Below, piece by piece: positions 11,851 through 21,711 of a stretch of 64,000 nucleotides of DNA. Location of the stretch: positions 67,580,399 through 67,644,398 of the forward strand of contig OZ034968.1 of assembly GCA_964030785.1 (NCBI GenBank), read 5' to 3'. The notes under the pieces are model-generated. The model searched no databases. It was not told where the DNA came from and worked only from the letters and a program-made list of their open reading frames with translations. Source of the stretch: Siderastrea siderea (taxonomy: Eukaryota; Cnidaria; Anthozoa; Scleractinia; Rhizangiidae). Each line of letters opens with the position of its first letter. Positions within the stretch are counted from its first letter, which is position 1. The position numbers and the translations under genes were made by a program.

Positions 11851-12807
11851 TTTATTCTGCTTTGGCTCAGTATTTTTGTTTCGATGTTTGCCATGAAAAT
11901 GTTGGCAAACGCTATCTATCACGTTCCTATACGAGCCAGATTCAACGTACCTAATGTGTCGAAAGCGGCATAGAAACCTGCACATTGAGTCGCATAACAA
12001 ACGATCAGGGGTCAAATTTAACTGAGAATAACAAACGGTGCGCGTGAGCCACAACTGACTGGCCACCAGTTATCAGAAAGTTGATGAGCTATGACCTCGA
12101 GATCAAAGTCTTTAAAAATGCGACGCCTAAGTTGTACCGGCTCAATTCAGTGACCAAATAAAAATCCTCCAAACTAAACCCAGTACAAAAGCACAAGAAG
12201 CAAAATTGGTCAAAAGACCGAGATACGGCGCGGCGAACAAAGACGTGAAGCAGGAGTCGCGTAGACCCTCCAACCCCATTTTACACTCGGTACACTCGGT
12301 ACAGCGGGTACACTCATGATCAGTCATCGCGCAGAATGCCTATTGTTCTCGGTACATTTACTTCCAGTTCAAGAAAGTTTGTAGATCTGTCATATCGCGC
12401 GTTATTATTCATAGACGCTTAGAAAGAACTTAATTCATTGGTTGCCATAAACGCACGGCGATACTCATTGTCATGAAGTAGCCGACAAACTAAACAATGA
12501 ATGGAGCGCGCTATTGTTTAACCTTTTGTTTCGTAAAATCGAACATATCACTGATATATGCGCATATTTCGCGTAGAACATTTCAGGAAACGGTTTTCCA
12601 TTTGATCCGGTATTGCATGGGCATTTTAGAGTGGTTTCGTCTGGGCAAAAGTTACAACACAGAAAAAAAGTTATGTCGAATCATCATTGCGAGAGCGAGA
12701 TGATTGTGTCGTAAATAAATTCAGAGTTTCGCTTGTTTGTGGCGGGATTTGTGGTTGAAGTGCGCAAGCGGCAGACACTGTAATGTTTTGTTTCTGGGTA
12801 AGTAAAT
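11851..12807. other. Insertion interior between the Penelope fragment and the LINE
   Basis: No gene recognised. Holds a short run of the CGGTACACT repeat (12282-12314) and ends at the LINE target site. Short open frames here have no recognisable similarity. Confidence 0.5.
12282..12314 (+). repeat. Short seed array of the 9-bp minisatellite
   Basis: Three to four units of CGGTACACT and CGGTACAGC, the same unit types as the big array at 19409-20095, on the other side of the LINE. Confidence 0.7.
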
Positions 12808-12910
12808 AAGTTTACATTCAGCGAGCATGCGCGCCTCGAAGGAGTAAGCAGCGTGGGCAAATCGTCCGCCAAGGCCGTCAAAATTTTTCAATATTTAATG
12901 GCCGAATCCC

Positions 12911-13840
12911 ATGGAAACGTTGACAAAGAGAAAAAATAGGTCGTCTAACTCCTCTACGAACGAGTCGCCAGAACAAAAAAAACCTCGGAACACGCAAAAT
13001 AACACCGAGCAACTCCACGTGGACGACGAAGAAGAGCCGCCATTAACGGGTCCGTGCATCATGAGTGAAGCTGATAAAATGCAGGAGACACTCCAACAAA
13101 TTCTCGAAAAGCTTGGGAAACTAGATGCTATCGAGCAGTCTGTCAACAATATTCAAGCTAACCTTCTAAAATTAGAAACGAGAACTGAGACTCTGGAAAG
13201 TTTTCAAGCCAGCGCCACCAAAGACATCAACGACTTGAAAGAAAGCTTGAACTTCGCTGAAGGGAAACACAGCTCTAAACTTGAAAGCATCAACAAGCAC
13301 AATGAAAACATCAACCTGAAGCTTACTAACCTCGAAAAAGAAAATCAGGCGCTTAATAAAAAAGTGGCCGACTTGGAAACAAAACGCCTTTATCTAGAAG
13401 CGTACTCGCGACGGGAAAACATAAAGTTTGAAAACATCCTCGAATTTGAAGACGGCAGCGACAGGGAAGACACCGAGCAAGTCCTCCGTTCGTTCTTAGA
13501 AACTGAGCTGGGCTTCTTGAACGCAAGCATCGTAGAAATTCAGCGGGTGCATCGGTTAGGAAAAAAGAAGGAGGGCGAGCCAAGACCTATTCTCGCCAGA
13601 TTTCTAAGATACAAGGATTGCGAGCAGATCCTTTCCCTGGGAAGACGTCTAAAAGACAGCAACTACAAGATGTATCAGGACCTGCCGTACGAAATCGTCC
13701 AGAGAAGGAAACGACAAATGCCGACACTGATGAAAGCGAAAAAAAATAAGATTCCCGCAGCCTTCAGCAAGGCCCAGCCAGACAAATTGTTCATTAGAGG
13801 TAAGCTCTGGCCAGATGGAAAAACTCTAGAAATCTCGTAA
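12911..13840 (+). CDS. LINE ORF1 protein: coiled coil plus RRM-type RNA-binding protein, 309 aa
   Basis: The nucleic-acid chaperone of the LINE, which would coat its RNA. A basic and polar N-terminal region (1-45) is followed by long heptad-rich stretches, about 55-170, that predict a trimeric coiled coil. The conserved L1 ORF1 segment follows: YSRRENIKF (about 170-178) leads into an RRM-like part with IQRVHRLG and PILARFLRYKD, then a basic C-terminal domain. Its length is close to that of vertebrate L1 ORF1p. The start is the ATG at 12911, and ORF2 lies downstream on the same strand. No CCHC knuckles are seen. Confidence 0.85.
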   Translation: METLTKRKNRSSNSSTNESPEQKKPRNTQNNTEQLHVDDEEEPPLTGPCIMSEADKMQETLQQILEKLGKLDAIEQSVNNIQANLLKLETRTETLESFQASATKDINDLKESLNFAEGKHSSKLESINKHNENINLKLTNLEKENQALNKKVADLETKRLYLEAYSRRENIKFENILEFEDGSDREDTEQVLRSFLETELGFLNASIVEIQRVHRLGKKKEGEPRPILARFLRYKDCEQILSLGRRLKDSNYKMYQDLPYEIVQRRKRQMPTLMKAKKNKIPAAFSKAQPDKLFIRGKLWPDGKTLEIS

Positions 13841-14287
13841 TAACATTTTGTTATCGACCCGAAATAGGAAAACGTATATGTATATTTAAGAATATATATT
13901 CATTACTGCTGTTTGTTTTCCACTAAGAATAAGCCCGAAAAACGGCTTATGCGGACGGTAGATCGCTTTGAGGTAGTAAACATCGACACAGCGCATCCTA
14001 ATAGCTAAGTTTTATTAAGCTCTAGGCAATTTACTCCCGAATTAATCTAACTTTTGGTTTTGAATCCAAAATTTCGAGGGCGATTGCAAGAGCCGCTTCG
14101 TTTGTGTGTGTTTATGTAAACTTTTGTTGTTCGTTTGATTTACTGGCCTATTGTGCAAATATAATGACACTTATTTTTCACAAGTCTCATGGCATACAAA
14201 AGTGTAAACTAATTTATAATAGAGGTCTCATGAATGGGTCAAACATTTCTGAAACGGACTGCATATACCCCATGAAATCTATGTTGA

Positions 14288-17200
14288 ATGGGTGATTTAA
14301 AATTTAGTTCTCTAAATGTAAGGGGTCTCGGAGAGGTTTCTAAACGGAAAGAAATTTTTAACTGGCTAAGGAAGAAAAAGTTTTCCATATACATGCTGCA
14401 AGAAGTGCATTGCACAGAAAAAAATATTCATTTGTGGACAGCCGAATGGGGATACAAAGCCCTGTTTAGTTGTTGTGCTAGCAACAAGGCAGGCACATGC
14501 ATCCTGTTTAATAACAATTTCCATCTGCAAATCACCAAAACACGCTCAGATCCTAATGGTCGTTTCATCATCTGCGACATTTGTACAAATGGTAAGAACA
14601 TCACTCTTTGCAATCTATATGCGCCAAATGAAGATAAACCTGATTTTTTCAGAGATATAGCCATTTATTTACAAGATTTCCAATGCGACGAGATCATTAT
14701 AGGAGGAGATTTTAATTTAGTTATGGATGTTTCAAAAGATAAGAAAGGGGGCCGTGCCAGCACACATAAAAACTCACTTGAAGAGGTTAAAGGCATTTGC
14801 GAAACCTGGGATGTTGTAGATATTTGGAGAGTACTAAATCCAGAGGAAGAAAGATATACTTGGCGACAGAAGAATTTACAAATTCAATGTAGGCTCGATT
14901 TCCTCTTGATCAGCCAAAGTCTAATAAACAATGTCAACACCGTAGACATTGTTCCTGGATACAAAACGGACCACTCGATGGTAACCATGGAAATTACAAC
15001 AAACGCTAACCCCAGAGGGCCGGGTTTCTGGAAATTGAACACATCATTTCTATCGGACATTGATTACATCTCAAAAATAAAAGACACGATCCAACAAACA
15101 AAAAACGAATATTCAAATGATCCGTTTGTTTCTCCTGCTCTCCTTTGGGAAATGATAAAACTTAAAGTGAGAGAATCATCGCTATATTATTCCAAAGAAA
15201 GAAAGAAAAAAAGCGCTCTTCAAGAAGACGAAATAGAAAGGACCATAGCCGCGATTGAAATAAAATTAGAAGACAAAAACATTGAAGCGAAGCAGCGGGA
15301 AGAACTTTTAGGCGTGCTGAAAAGCAAAAAAGATCAACATGAAAAGATAATAGAATACCGAACAAAAGGGGCTATTTTAAGATCGCAGTGTCGATGGCAT
15401 AATGAAGGTGAGAAAAACACCAAATATTTTCTTAATCTGGAAAAAAGACATTACAAACAAGGAACAATAAGCCAGCTAAAAACCGACAATGACATCGTCA
15501 TCACGACAGACAAAGATATTTTAAAGGAATGTCTTTCCTTTTATAAAAATCTGTACGAGACAAAGCTAACTTCTGAACAAGATCCATCTATCATGGAAAA
15601 ATTTTTCCCGGCCGAAAATACAATACATCTTTCACAAGAAGAACAAAATTTGTGTGAAGGCCCACTCACGGAGAAAGAGTGTCTCACTTCCTTAAAGCAA
15701 ATGGCCGACGGCAAAACCCCTGGAACTGACGGGTTACCAGCAGAGTTCTATAAAATATTTTGGGATGATATTTCAGGCGCTCTTCTCGCTGCTCTTAACT
15801 TTGCATACGAGAATGGGCAACTCGCAATGACTCAGAGACGGGGCATAATAAAACTTATCCCTAAAAAAGAAGCAGACCTCAAAATATTAAAAAATTGGCG
15901 GCCTTTATCTCTGTTAAATTGTGACTATAAAATAGCAGCAAAGTCAATCGCAAATAGAATCCAGTCTACTCTTCCAAAACTTATTAATAACGATCAGACA
16001 GGATTTATTAAAGGTAGATTTATCGGCGAAAACATACGACTGATCGACAGTATTATTAATTACACCAATGACCAAAGCATCCCGGGCTTGATTTTGCTTC
16101 TAGATTTCGAAAAAGCCTTTGACACACTCGAATGGTCTTTCGTTGAAAAAACGTTGCAACACTATGGCTTTGGCCCTTCCATTCAAAAATGGATACAAAC
16201 TCTTTACTGTGATATCGAAAGTGGCGTAATGAACAACGGATGGATGAGCGAATGTTTTAAAATTGAGAGAGGTGTGCGGCAAGGCTGCCCTCTTTCTCCA
16301 TATTTATTTGTCCTTTCCGTCGAAGTTTTAGCTAGCGCAATCCGAAGTGACCAACATATTAAAGGAATTTCAGTCAACCAAAAAGAAATCAAATTAAGCC
16401 AATATGCTGACGACACGACATTAATCCTTGACGGCTCAAAAGACGCGCTTGAAACTTCGCTCGATGTTATCGGAAAATTTAGCAAGATTTCTGGTCTCAG
16501 ACTCAATAATAAAAAAACCGAAGCATTGTGGATAGGTTCAAAAGCAAGAAGCCAAGACATTATGTTTCCCGAGAAAGGTTTCAGATGGCAGCATTTAAAA
16601 ATCAAAACATTAGGCGTGTGGCTCTCAATAGAACCCGAATTAACGGTAAAGCTGAACTTTAACGAAAAAAAAGAGAAAGTTCGAAATTTACTTAGAAACT
16701 GGCAGTACCGAAGGCTAAGCTTACTTGGAAAAATCGCTATATTAAAGAGCCTAATTGCTTCACAGCTTGTCCATGTTCTTTCCCCTCTCCCAACAAACCA
16801 CCAGGCTATCAAAGAACTGAATGGAGCTTTCTATCATTTCCTCTGGGACGGGAAACCCGATAAAATTAAAAGAAACATTATGATTAACGATTACAGTAAT
16901 GGTGGGCTTAAAATGATTGACCTTTTCTCATTTAATAAATCTTTGAAAACTATTTGGATTAAAAAATATCTTGACAAAACAAACTTAGGAAAATGGAAAC
17001 TTTTCTTTGAACGAGAACTTGGAAGATATGGAGGAGAAGCTGTTTTTCTTGGAAATTTAAACAAAACAGATATCAAGCATCACTTCTCATCTACCAATAT
17101 CTTCATTAATGAAATTCTGATGATCTGGTCCGAGGTTAATTACACTGACAATATCTCCTCCTTACAACATTATCAATCACAGCCTCTCTGGAATAATTCT

Positions 17201-18073
17201 CTTATCAGAATAGACAGCAAACCCATCTATTTTCGAGAATGGCTTGCAAATGGAATATCGACCATTAGGTCTCTCATGAAAGACGCAAACAAACCTCTCT
17301 CCTATGAAGAATTTCAGAATAAATACGGACTCAAAGCCTGCCCTTTAGCATTCGGGGGGATTATTGCCACGCTGAAGAATCTAAGAAAACGTTTCAAAGA
17401 AAACATAGATAGCCCCGAAAAAGATGAGATTGAACCATTCATTAAAATTTTCCTCAAGGCAAAAAAACCCAGCAACTTAACGTACAAAATTCTAGTTGCA
17501 ACTAAAAGCGAAGCACCGGAAACTTCTCAGGCGAAATGGCACGAAGATTGCGACTTGGAAAAAGGTGAATTTGACTGGAAAAGAGCTTTTCAATCTACAA
17601 AGATTTGCACAAAAAGTACCAAACTAATAATATTCCAATTTAAATTTCTTCATCGACGTCTACCTACAAACTCCTTTTTGTATAAAATTAACGTCAAAGA
17701 CAGTGACCGCTGTTCCTTTTGTGAAAAGGAAACAGAAACTTTGCTCCACCTTTTTTGGCATTGCAACCAGACCACTCGTTTTTGGGAAAGCTTTTTTAAA
17801 TGGCTTCAGACATCCCTATGTACGCAGAAAGGGAATAAATTAGACATGACCATTGCTCTCGGCCTAAAGCCAGACACCTCAAATGCAAAGTTGCAAATTA
17901 ATTTCTCTTGTCTGATGAGCAGATATTGTATCTGGGTCTGTAAATTAAAAAACGAAATCCCTAATCTTTCGCACTTCTTGCATCTCATGAACAAAAGCTA
18001 TGAAATTGAAAAAAATGATCCTAATTCTTCATCAGAGAAATGGAAACCTCTCCTCGGCCACCCTTCAAATTAA
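14288..18073 (+). CDS. LINE ORF2 protein: APE endonuclease and reverse transcriptase, 1261 aa
   Basis: The enzyme for target-primed reverse transcription. The N-terminal apurinic-type endonuclease shows SLNVRGLG near the start, LQEVHC, NLYAPN, GGDFN (GDFN at 140-143), RLDFLL and a TDHS histidine motif near 228. The reverse transcriptase shows NWRPLSLLNCDYK, LLLDFEKAFDTLEW, GVRQGCPLSPYLF and the catalytic YADD at 706-709. A C-terminal CCHC-like motif lies at C1142, C1145, H1154 and C1159. All catalytic motifs are present and no stop or frameshift is seen, so the protein could be active. The order and motifs fit the L1/Tx1 group; finer placement needs a tree. Confidence 0.92.
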   Translation: MGDLKFSSLNVRGLGEVSKRKEIFNWLRKKKFSIYMLQEVHCTEKNIHLWTAEWGYKALFSCCASNKAGTCILFNNNFHLQITKTRSDPNGRFIICDICTNGKNITLCNLYAPNEDKPDFFRDIAIYLQDFQCDEIIIGGDFNLVMDVSKDKKGGRASTHKNSLEEVKGICETWDVVDIWRVLNPEEERYTWRQKNLQIQCRLDFLLISQSLINNVNTVDIVPGYKTDHSMVTMEITTNANPRGPGFWKLNTSFLSDIDYISKIKDTIQQTKNEYSNDPFVSPALLWEMIKLKVRESSLYYSKERKKKSALQEDEIERTIAAIEIKLEDKNIEAKQREELLGVLKSKKDQHEKIIEYRTKGAILRSQCRWHNEGEKNTKYFLNLEKRHYKQGTISQLKTDNDIVITTDKDILKECLSFYKNLYETKLTSEQDPSIMEKFFPAENTIHLSQEEQNLCEGPLTEKECLTSLKQMADGKTPGTDGLPAEFYKIFWDDISGALLAALNFAYENGQLAMTQRRGIIKLIPKKEADLKILKNWRPLSLLNCDYKIAAKSIANRIQSTLPKLINNDQTGFIKGRFIGENIRLIDSIINYTNDQSIPGLILLLDFEKAFDTLEWSFVEKTLQHYGFGPSIQKWIQTLYCDIESGVMNNGWMSECFKIERGVRQGCPLSPYLFVLSVEVLASAIRSDQHIKGISVNQKEIKLSQYADDTTLILDGSKDALETSLDVIGKFSKISGLRLNNKKTEALWIGSKARSQDIMFPEKGFRWQHLKIKTLGVWLSIEPELTVKLNFNEKKEKVRNLLRNWQYRRLSLLGKIAILKSLIASQLVHVLSPLPTNHQAIKELNGAFYHFLWDGKPDKIKRNIMINDYSNGGLKMIDLFSFNKSLKTIWIKKYLDKTNLGKWKLFFERELGRYGGEAVFLGNLNKTDIKHHFSSTNIFINEILMIWSEVNYTDNISSLQHYQSQPLWNNSLIRIDSKPIYFREWLANGISTIRSLMKDANKPLSYEEFQNKYGLKACPLAFGGIIATLKNLRKRFKENIDSPEKDEIEPFIKIFLKAKKPSNLTYKILVATKSEAPETSQAKWHEDCDLEKGEFDWKRAFQSTKICTKSTKLIIFQFKFLHRRLPTNSFLYKINVKDSDRCSFCEKETETLLHLFWHCNQTTRFWESFFKWLQTSLCTQKGNKLDMTIALGLKPDTSNAKLQINFSCLMSRYCIWVCKLKNEIPNLSHFLHLMNKSYEIEKNDPNSSSEKWKPLLGHPSN

Positions 18074-18410
18074 AAATTTATATAAAAAAAACTGAATCAA
18101 ATTTAACTTTTCAGTCCTGGTTTGACCCTGTTAGTAGTAATTTTTTTTCTTCCGATCTCCTTAATTATACAATATTACTCTCCTAAAAAATATTTGTTTA
18201 AATGCTACGGGGACTATTTTTTTATAGGGTATAAGATAGGCTAGTGTTTGTAAGTTCTTTTTTTCTTTTATTTCTAATAAGGTTAACTTACAATGTATTG
18301 TAACTGTAGTTTCGTAATGTATTGTTAGAAGTTAGTTTTGTGCAAATAATATCTGTAAGTAGTGTAATAATAACACTGTTAATGTAATGTTTGTAAATGT
18401 GTGAGCAATC

Positions 18411-18411
18411 A

Positions 18412-18444
<33 letters not shown>
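18411..18444 (+). terminator. LINE poly(A) signal and poly(A) tail
   Basis: AATAAA at 18411 runs directly into an uninterrupted A run ending at 18444, where the right target duplication begins. Confidence 0.85.
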
Positions 18445-18448
<4 letters not shown>

Positions 18449-18454
18449 ACATTC

Positions 18455-19408
18455 CCTAACAGAGCCAAAAATCTAAAACTCGATCGTGGTCAGCGATCGT
18501 AGCGAACATTAGAATATGCGACACACAAGCGGTTCCGTGATTGCATCTATTACAAACATTTGTTAGTTTATAGACTGACTGCGATCAGTGCGCGTTTCTA
18601 TTAGCAATCGTAATAACAGCGACCGAACAGAAACCATTTCTTGTAGCTTTGAATTCCTTTGTGTTCTCTCTTTGCTAAAAGAAAATATTTTGTCTAATAA
18701 GCGATATCCATTAGGGCATTTTCGTTTTCCTTTTTCATCTTGCGGACTGATCGGCACATTGAACATAAATAAATCAGCTGGTGCACCGAGATCAGTTTCA
18801 AAGTTCGCGGCAACTGATTAGTTAATGAGACATTTTACATCTGAGTAGTTTTGTTGAATAGGGTATTGTTATAGTCTTGACAACCATTGTTATTCAGTCG
18901 TGGGCTTCAGAACAATAGCTCGCCCGGAGAAGACGCGCCATTTTGGAACTTATTCAAACTTAAAATTTTAAACTGAAAGGGATAGTGGTTCTTGTTCACC
19001 AATTTTCAAAGTTTAAACGGATTCTGTTCAAGAAAAGATCAATCTTCCATTTGCCGTGCGTGGAAATTTGGAAGTCGGTGTAAGTTTCAAGAAAATCGCT
19101 GTTGAAAGTGGCTTCCATACGAAAAAGGCCCGTTTTTTTGGCATTTTCAAGTGTAAAGGGATAGTCTTTAAACTTTGCAAAACTCATTCGTTTAAAGACA
19201 AAACGACAGATACAGCATTCCTCTTCAAAAAGCCGCGCGTGGATTTTTCAGTTATGACTTCTGGGAATCAGAAAAACGAATTTTACCAACGCTACTGAGC
19301 CAATTTAGCCCCTTTCTTCTCTTATTCCGGGCTTTTCAAAGCGCGCTCCATTTAAATTTGCCGCTTCAGCGGTCGTGAATAATTAATGATGTCCACGCAT
19401 TCTGCCCG
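18455..19408. other. Insertion interior between the LINE and the minisatellite
   Basis: No gene recognised. Short sequences such as CAGCGATCGTAGCGAAC near 18492 resemble the ends of the 48.6-kb MITE, but no complete copy is visible. Confidence 0.5.
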
Positions 19409-20095
19409 ATGTACACTCAGTACAGCCGGTACATTCGGTACACTCGGTACAGCCGGTACACTCGGTACACTCGGTACGCCCGGTACACTCGGTACACTCG
19501 GTACAGCGGGTACACTCGATACACTCGGTACAGCCGGTACACTCGGTACACTCGGTACACTCGGTACACTCGGTACACTCGGTACACTCGGTACACTCGG
19601 TACACTCGATACACTCGGTACAGTCGGTACACTCGGTACACTCGGTACACTCGGTACGCTCGGTATGCTCGGTACAGCCGGTACACTCGGTACACTCGGT
19701 ACGCTCGGTATGCTCGGTACACTCAGTACACTCGGTACACTCGGTACAGCCGGTACACTCGGTACGCTCGGTATGCTCGGTACAGCCGGTGCACTCGGTA
19801 CAGCCGGTACACTCGGTACACTCTGTACACTCGGTACAGTCGGTACACTCGGTACACTCGGTACACTCGGTACAGCCGGTACACTCGGTACACTCGGTAC
19901 GCTCGGTACGCTCGGTATGCTCGGTACACTCTGTACTCTCGGTACAGCCGGTACACTCGGTACACTCGGTACAGCCGGTACACTCGGTACGCTCGGTATG
20001 CTCGGTACAGCCGGTACACTCTGTACACTTGGTACAGCCGGTACACTCGGTACACTCGGTACACTCGGTACACTTGGTACACCCGGTACAGCCGG
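19409..20095 (+). repeat. 9-bp minisatellite array, about 76 units of CGGTACACT
   Basis: A head-to-tail array of CGGTACACT with the variants CGGTACAGC, CGGTACGCT and CGGTATGCT. The order ACT-GCT-TGCT (CGGTACACT, CGGTACGCT, CGGTATGCT) recurs about five times (near 19655, 19710, 19765, 19905 and 19990), so there is partial higher-order structure. The unit is a multiple of three and lacks stops in any frame, so all six frames stay open and give repeats such as GTL, RYT, VHS, SVP, VYR and CTE. These long frames are a by-product of the repeat and are not called as genes. Confidence 0.95.
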
Positions 20096-20811
20096 TAGAA
20101 CCCGGAGGTTCAACCGAAACGATCCTTTGTTTTGGTTTGAGGTCTTCTCGTTCTTAAGGAACAGGTCTCCCTGCACCGATCGAAAGCTGCACTATGACTG
20201 GCTTGTTAGCGAGAAGAATAGGATACTTTGCACGAGATGATGTGACATATGTAGAAAGGGGGTCTAATAGTTGGTTTACTAATAAAACAAAGAAGTCGAC
20301 TTCAAAGCCAACGTGAAATTAGCAACGACACATGTACCACGTCATTTCGTGAAAAAACATTCTATTGCTCTTGCTAACTAGCCAATCACAGAGCCGCTTT
20401 GGATCGGTGCAGGTTTGCTCCGTTTTTTACCAATTACGTCTGCCATCTTGGATTTTCATGTTTTAAATTTCACGTTTTCCTCAAATTAGCGCTAATTTTT
20501 TTCTTATTGAGCGGTTATTCCTAAATGATATTGTTACTACAGTGAATGTAAAAATACAAATTCGATTAGAAAACATTAAAATAGTAGCGATTAAAGCAAG
20601 AATTGGGATTTACTAAAAACATGGCTGTCACAAAGCGGTTGCCATGGCAACGTGAAGTTTTTTTGGACACAAAACACTCATGCTAAAATGTTTCCATTTA
20701 AGTTTTAAGAAAAGTACCAAAATTTGGTGGTAGTAGTGTAAACGGTTCGAAATTACACAACTTCAAAGTTGAGGCAGGCCTCAAAAGCCCCCTCCCCGGG
20801 TCTGAATAGGG
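20096..20811. other. Right end of the large insertion
   Basis: No gene seen. Ends in the CCCGGGTCTGAATAGGG terminus. Apart from the terminal 15-20 bp this end is not an inverted copy of the left end. Confidence 0.5.
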
Positions 20812-20826
20812 TTACTTAACCACTAG

Positions 20827-21711
20827 TTAAGAGCAATTGTTGCCAAAAATCAAACATTTTCAAACTATTGTGGCAACAGGTCAAAAATCAATTCCGCTCA
20901 TATTCTTATGTTAGGTAGACCTTAATGTGATACAAATCACTGCATAGTTCGTTTGGCTGAATATCGATTTATCTTCAAGAAAATCGATAATAACGGGATT
21001 CGCTCAAAATACCGCTTTTGAAGCTCAAAATTTAAGGCAAATCTCGAAGCTTCGCGTAACAAAATGAAGCATTCCAGGGTAATAAAAATATCAAAACTTG
21101 TAGAACGATGCTTAGATATATATATATCAAAAGCAATTTCAGCAATTTCTGCTCATTTCACGAGGAGAAGGCATGTTCTTTTCCCTCCTAAAAGGATTTT
21201 TTGGAGAAATTTATTGACGCGATGTTATAGAATTTTAAAGTTGGGAAGAGAAAAGAACATGCCTTCTCCTCTTGAAATCCAGATTCTTGACGAATAATAT
21301 TCGGTACCACATACTTTTTTTAGAGGTTAAACTTGATATACTTTTTATCTAGTCAAAAGTATGTCGGATAAATTTAATCAGAGCTCGCAAATAAATGAGC
21401 ACAAATTGTTGAAATTGCTTTTGATATATATTTAAACATTGTTCTAGAAGTTTTGATAATTTTTATTGCCCTGGAATGCTTCATTTTGTTACGCGAAGCT
21501 TCGAGATTTGCCTTAAATTTTGAGCTTCAAAAGCGGTATTTGAGCGAATCCCGTTAATATCGATTTTCTTGAAAATAAATCGATAGTCAGCCAAACGAAC
21601 TATGCAGTGATTTGTATCACATTAAGGTCTACCTAACATAAGAATATGAGCGGAATTGATATTTGACTTGTTGCCACCAAATGTTTGACCGTTGGTAACA
21701 TTCGCTCTTAA
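20827..21711. mobile_element. 877-bp foldback element at TTAA with about 320-bp inverted arms
   Basis: The element proper is 20831-21707, flanked by TTAA at 20827-20830 and 21708-21711. The left arm (20831-21159) is the near-exact inverse of the right arm (21393-21707); ATTCTTATGTTAGGTAG and CTACCTAACATAAGAAT are one matched pair. Inside, a second hairpin pairs GAGGAGAAGGCATGTTC (from 21162) with its inverse at about 21255-21271. The unit 2 paralogue reads ACTAGTAATAGTT (34899-34911), matching the joined flanks ACTAGTTAATAGTC apart from one lost T and a final change. No protein is encoded; it is a long-TIR MITE using TTAA targets. Confidence 0.8.

Larger units (their letters stand above)
12808..18454 (+). 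mobile_element. L1/Tx1-like non-LTR retrotransposon, apparently full length
   Basis: A two-ORF LINE with a run of about 31 A at its 3' end (18414-18444). AAGTTTACATTC (12808-12819) is repeated at 18443-18454, a 10-12 bp target duplication depending on how the poly(A) overlap is counted. The element body is about 12820-18442: a short 5' UTR of about 90 bp, ORF1, a 447-bp spacer, ORF2 and a 340-bp 3' UTR with AATAAA at 18411. Both ORFs are uninterrupted and the poly(A) is long and clean, so this is a young copy. It is nested in the TTAA-flanked insertion. Confidence 0.85.
10237..20815. mobile_element. 10.6-kb insertion with piggyBac-like ends (TTAA target, CCCTATT termini)
   Basis: The element proper is 10241-20811. 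It begins CCCTATTAAGACCGGG and ends with the imperfect inverse CCCGGGTCTGAATAGGG. It is preceded by TTAA (10237-10240) and followed by TTAC (20812-20815), read as one decayed copy of a TTAA target duplication. Unit 2 has the empty site: GGATTAATTAACAACTAG (34885-34902) matches the joined flanks GGATTA-CTTAACCACTAG with two mismatches. CCCT ends at TTAA are the hallmark of the piggyBac superfamily. No transposase-like frame is visible, so it would be non-autonomous. It contains a Penelope fragment, a complete-looking LINE and a 9-bp minisatellite array. It could instead be several nested insertions sharing one outer boundary. Confidence 0.65.

Noticed and set aside
11855..12066. N-terminal 70 residues of the 254-codon frame as part of Penelope
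   Set aside because: The first 74 codons (from a non-ATG start) show no RT motifs; family similarity begins only at about 11850.
19352..20240. Long open frames in five overlapping frames across 19352-20240 (VPSVP, GTLGTL, RYTRYT repeats)
   Set aside because: They follow from a 9-bp repeat without stops in any frame; length alone is no evidence for a protein.
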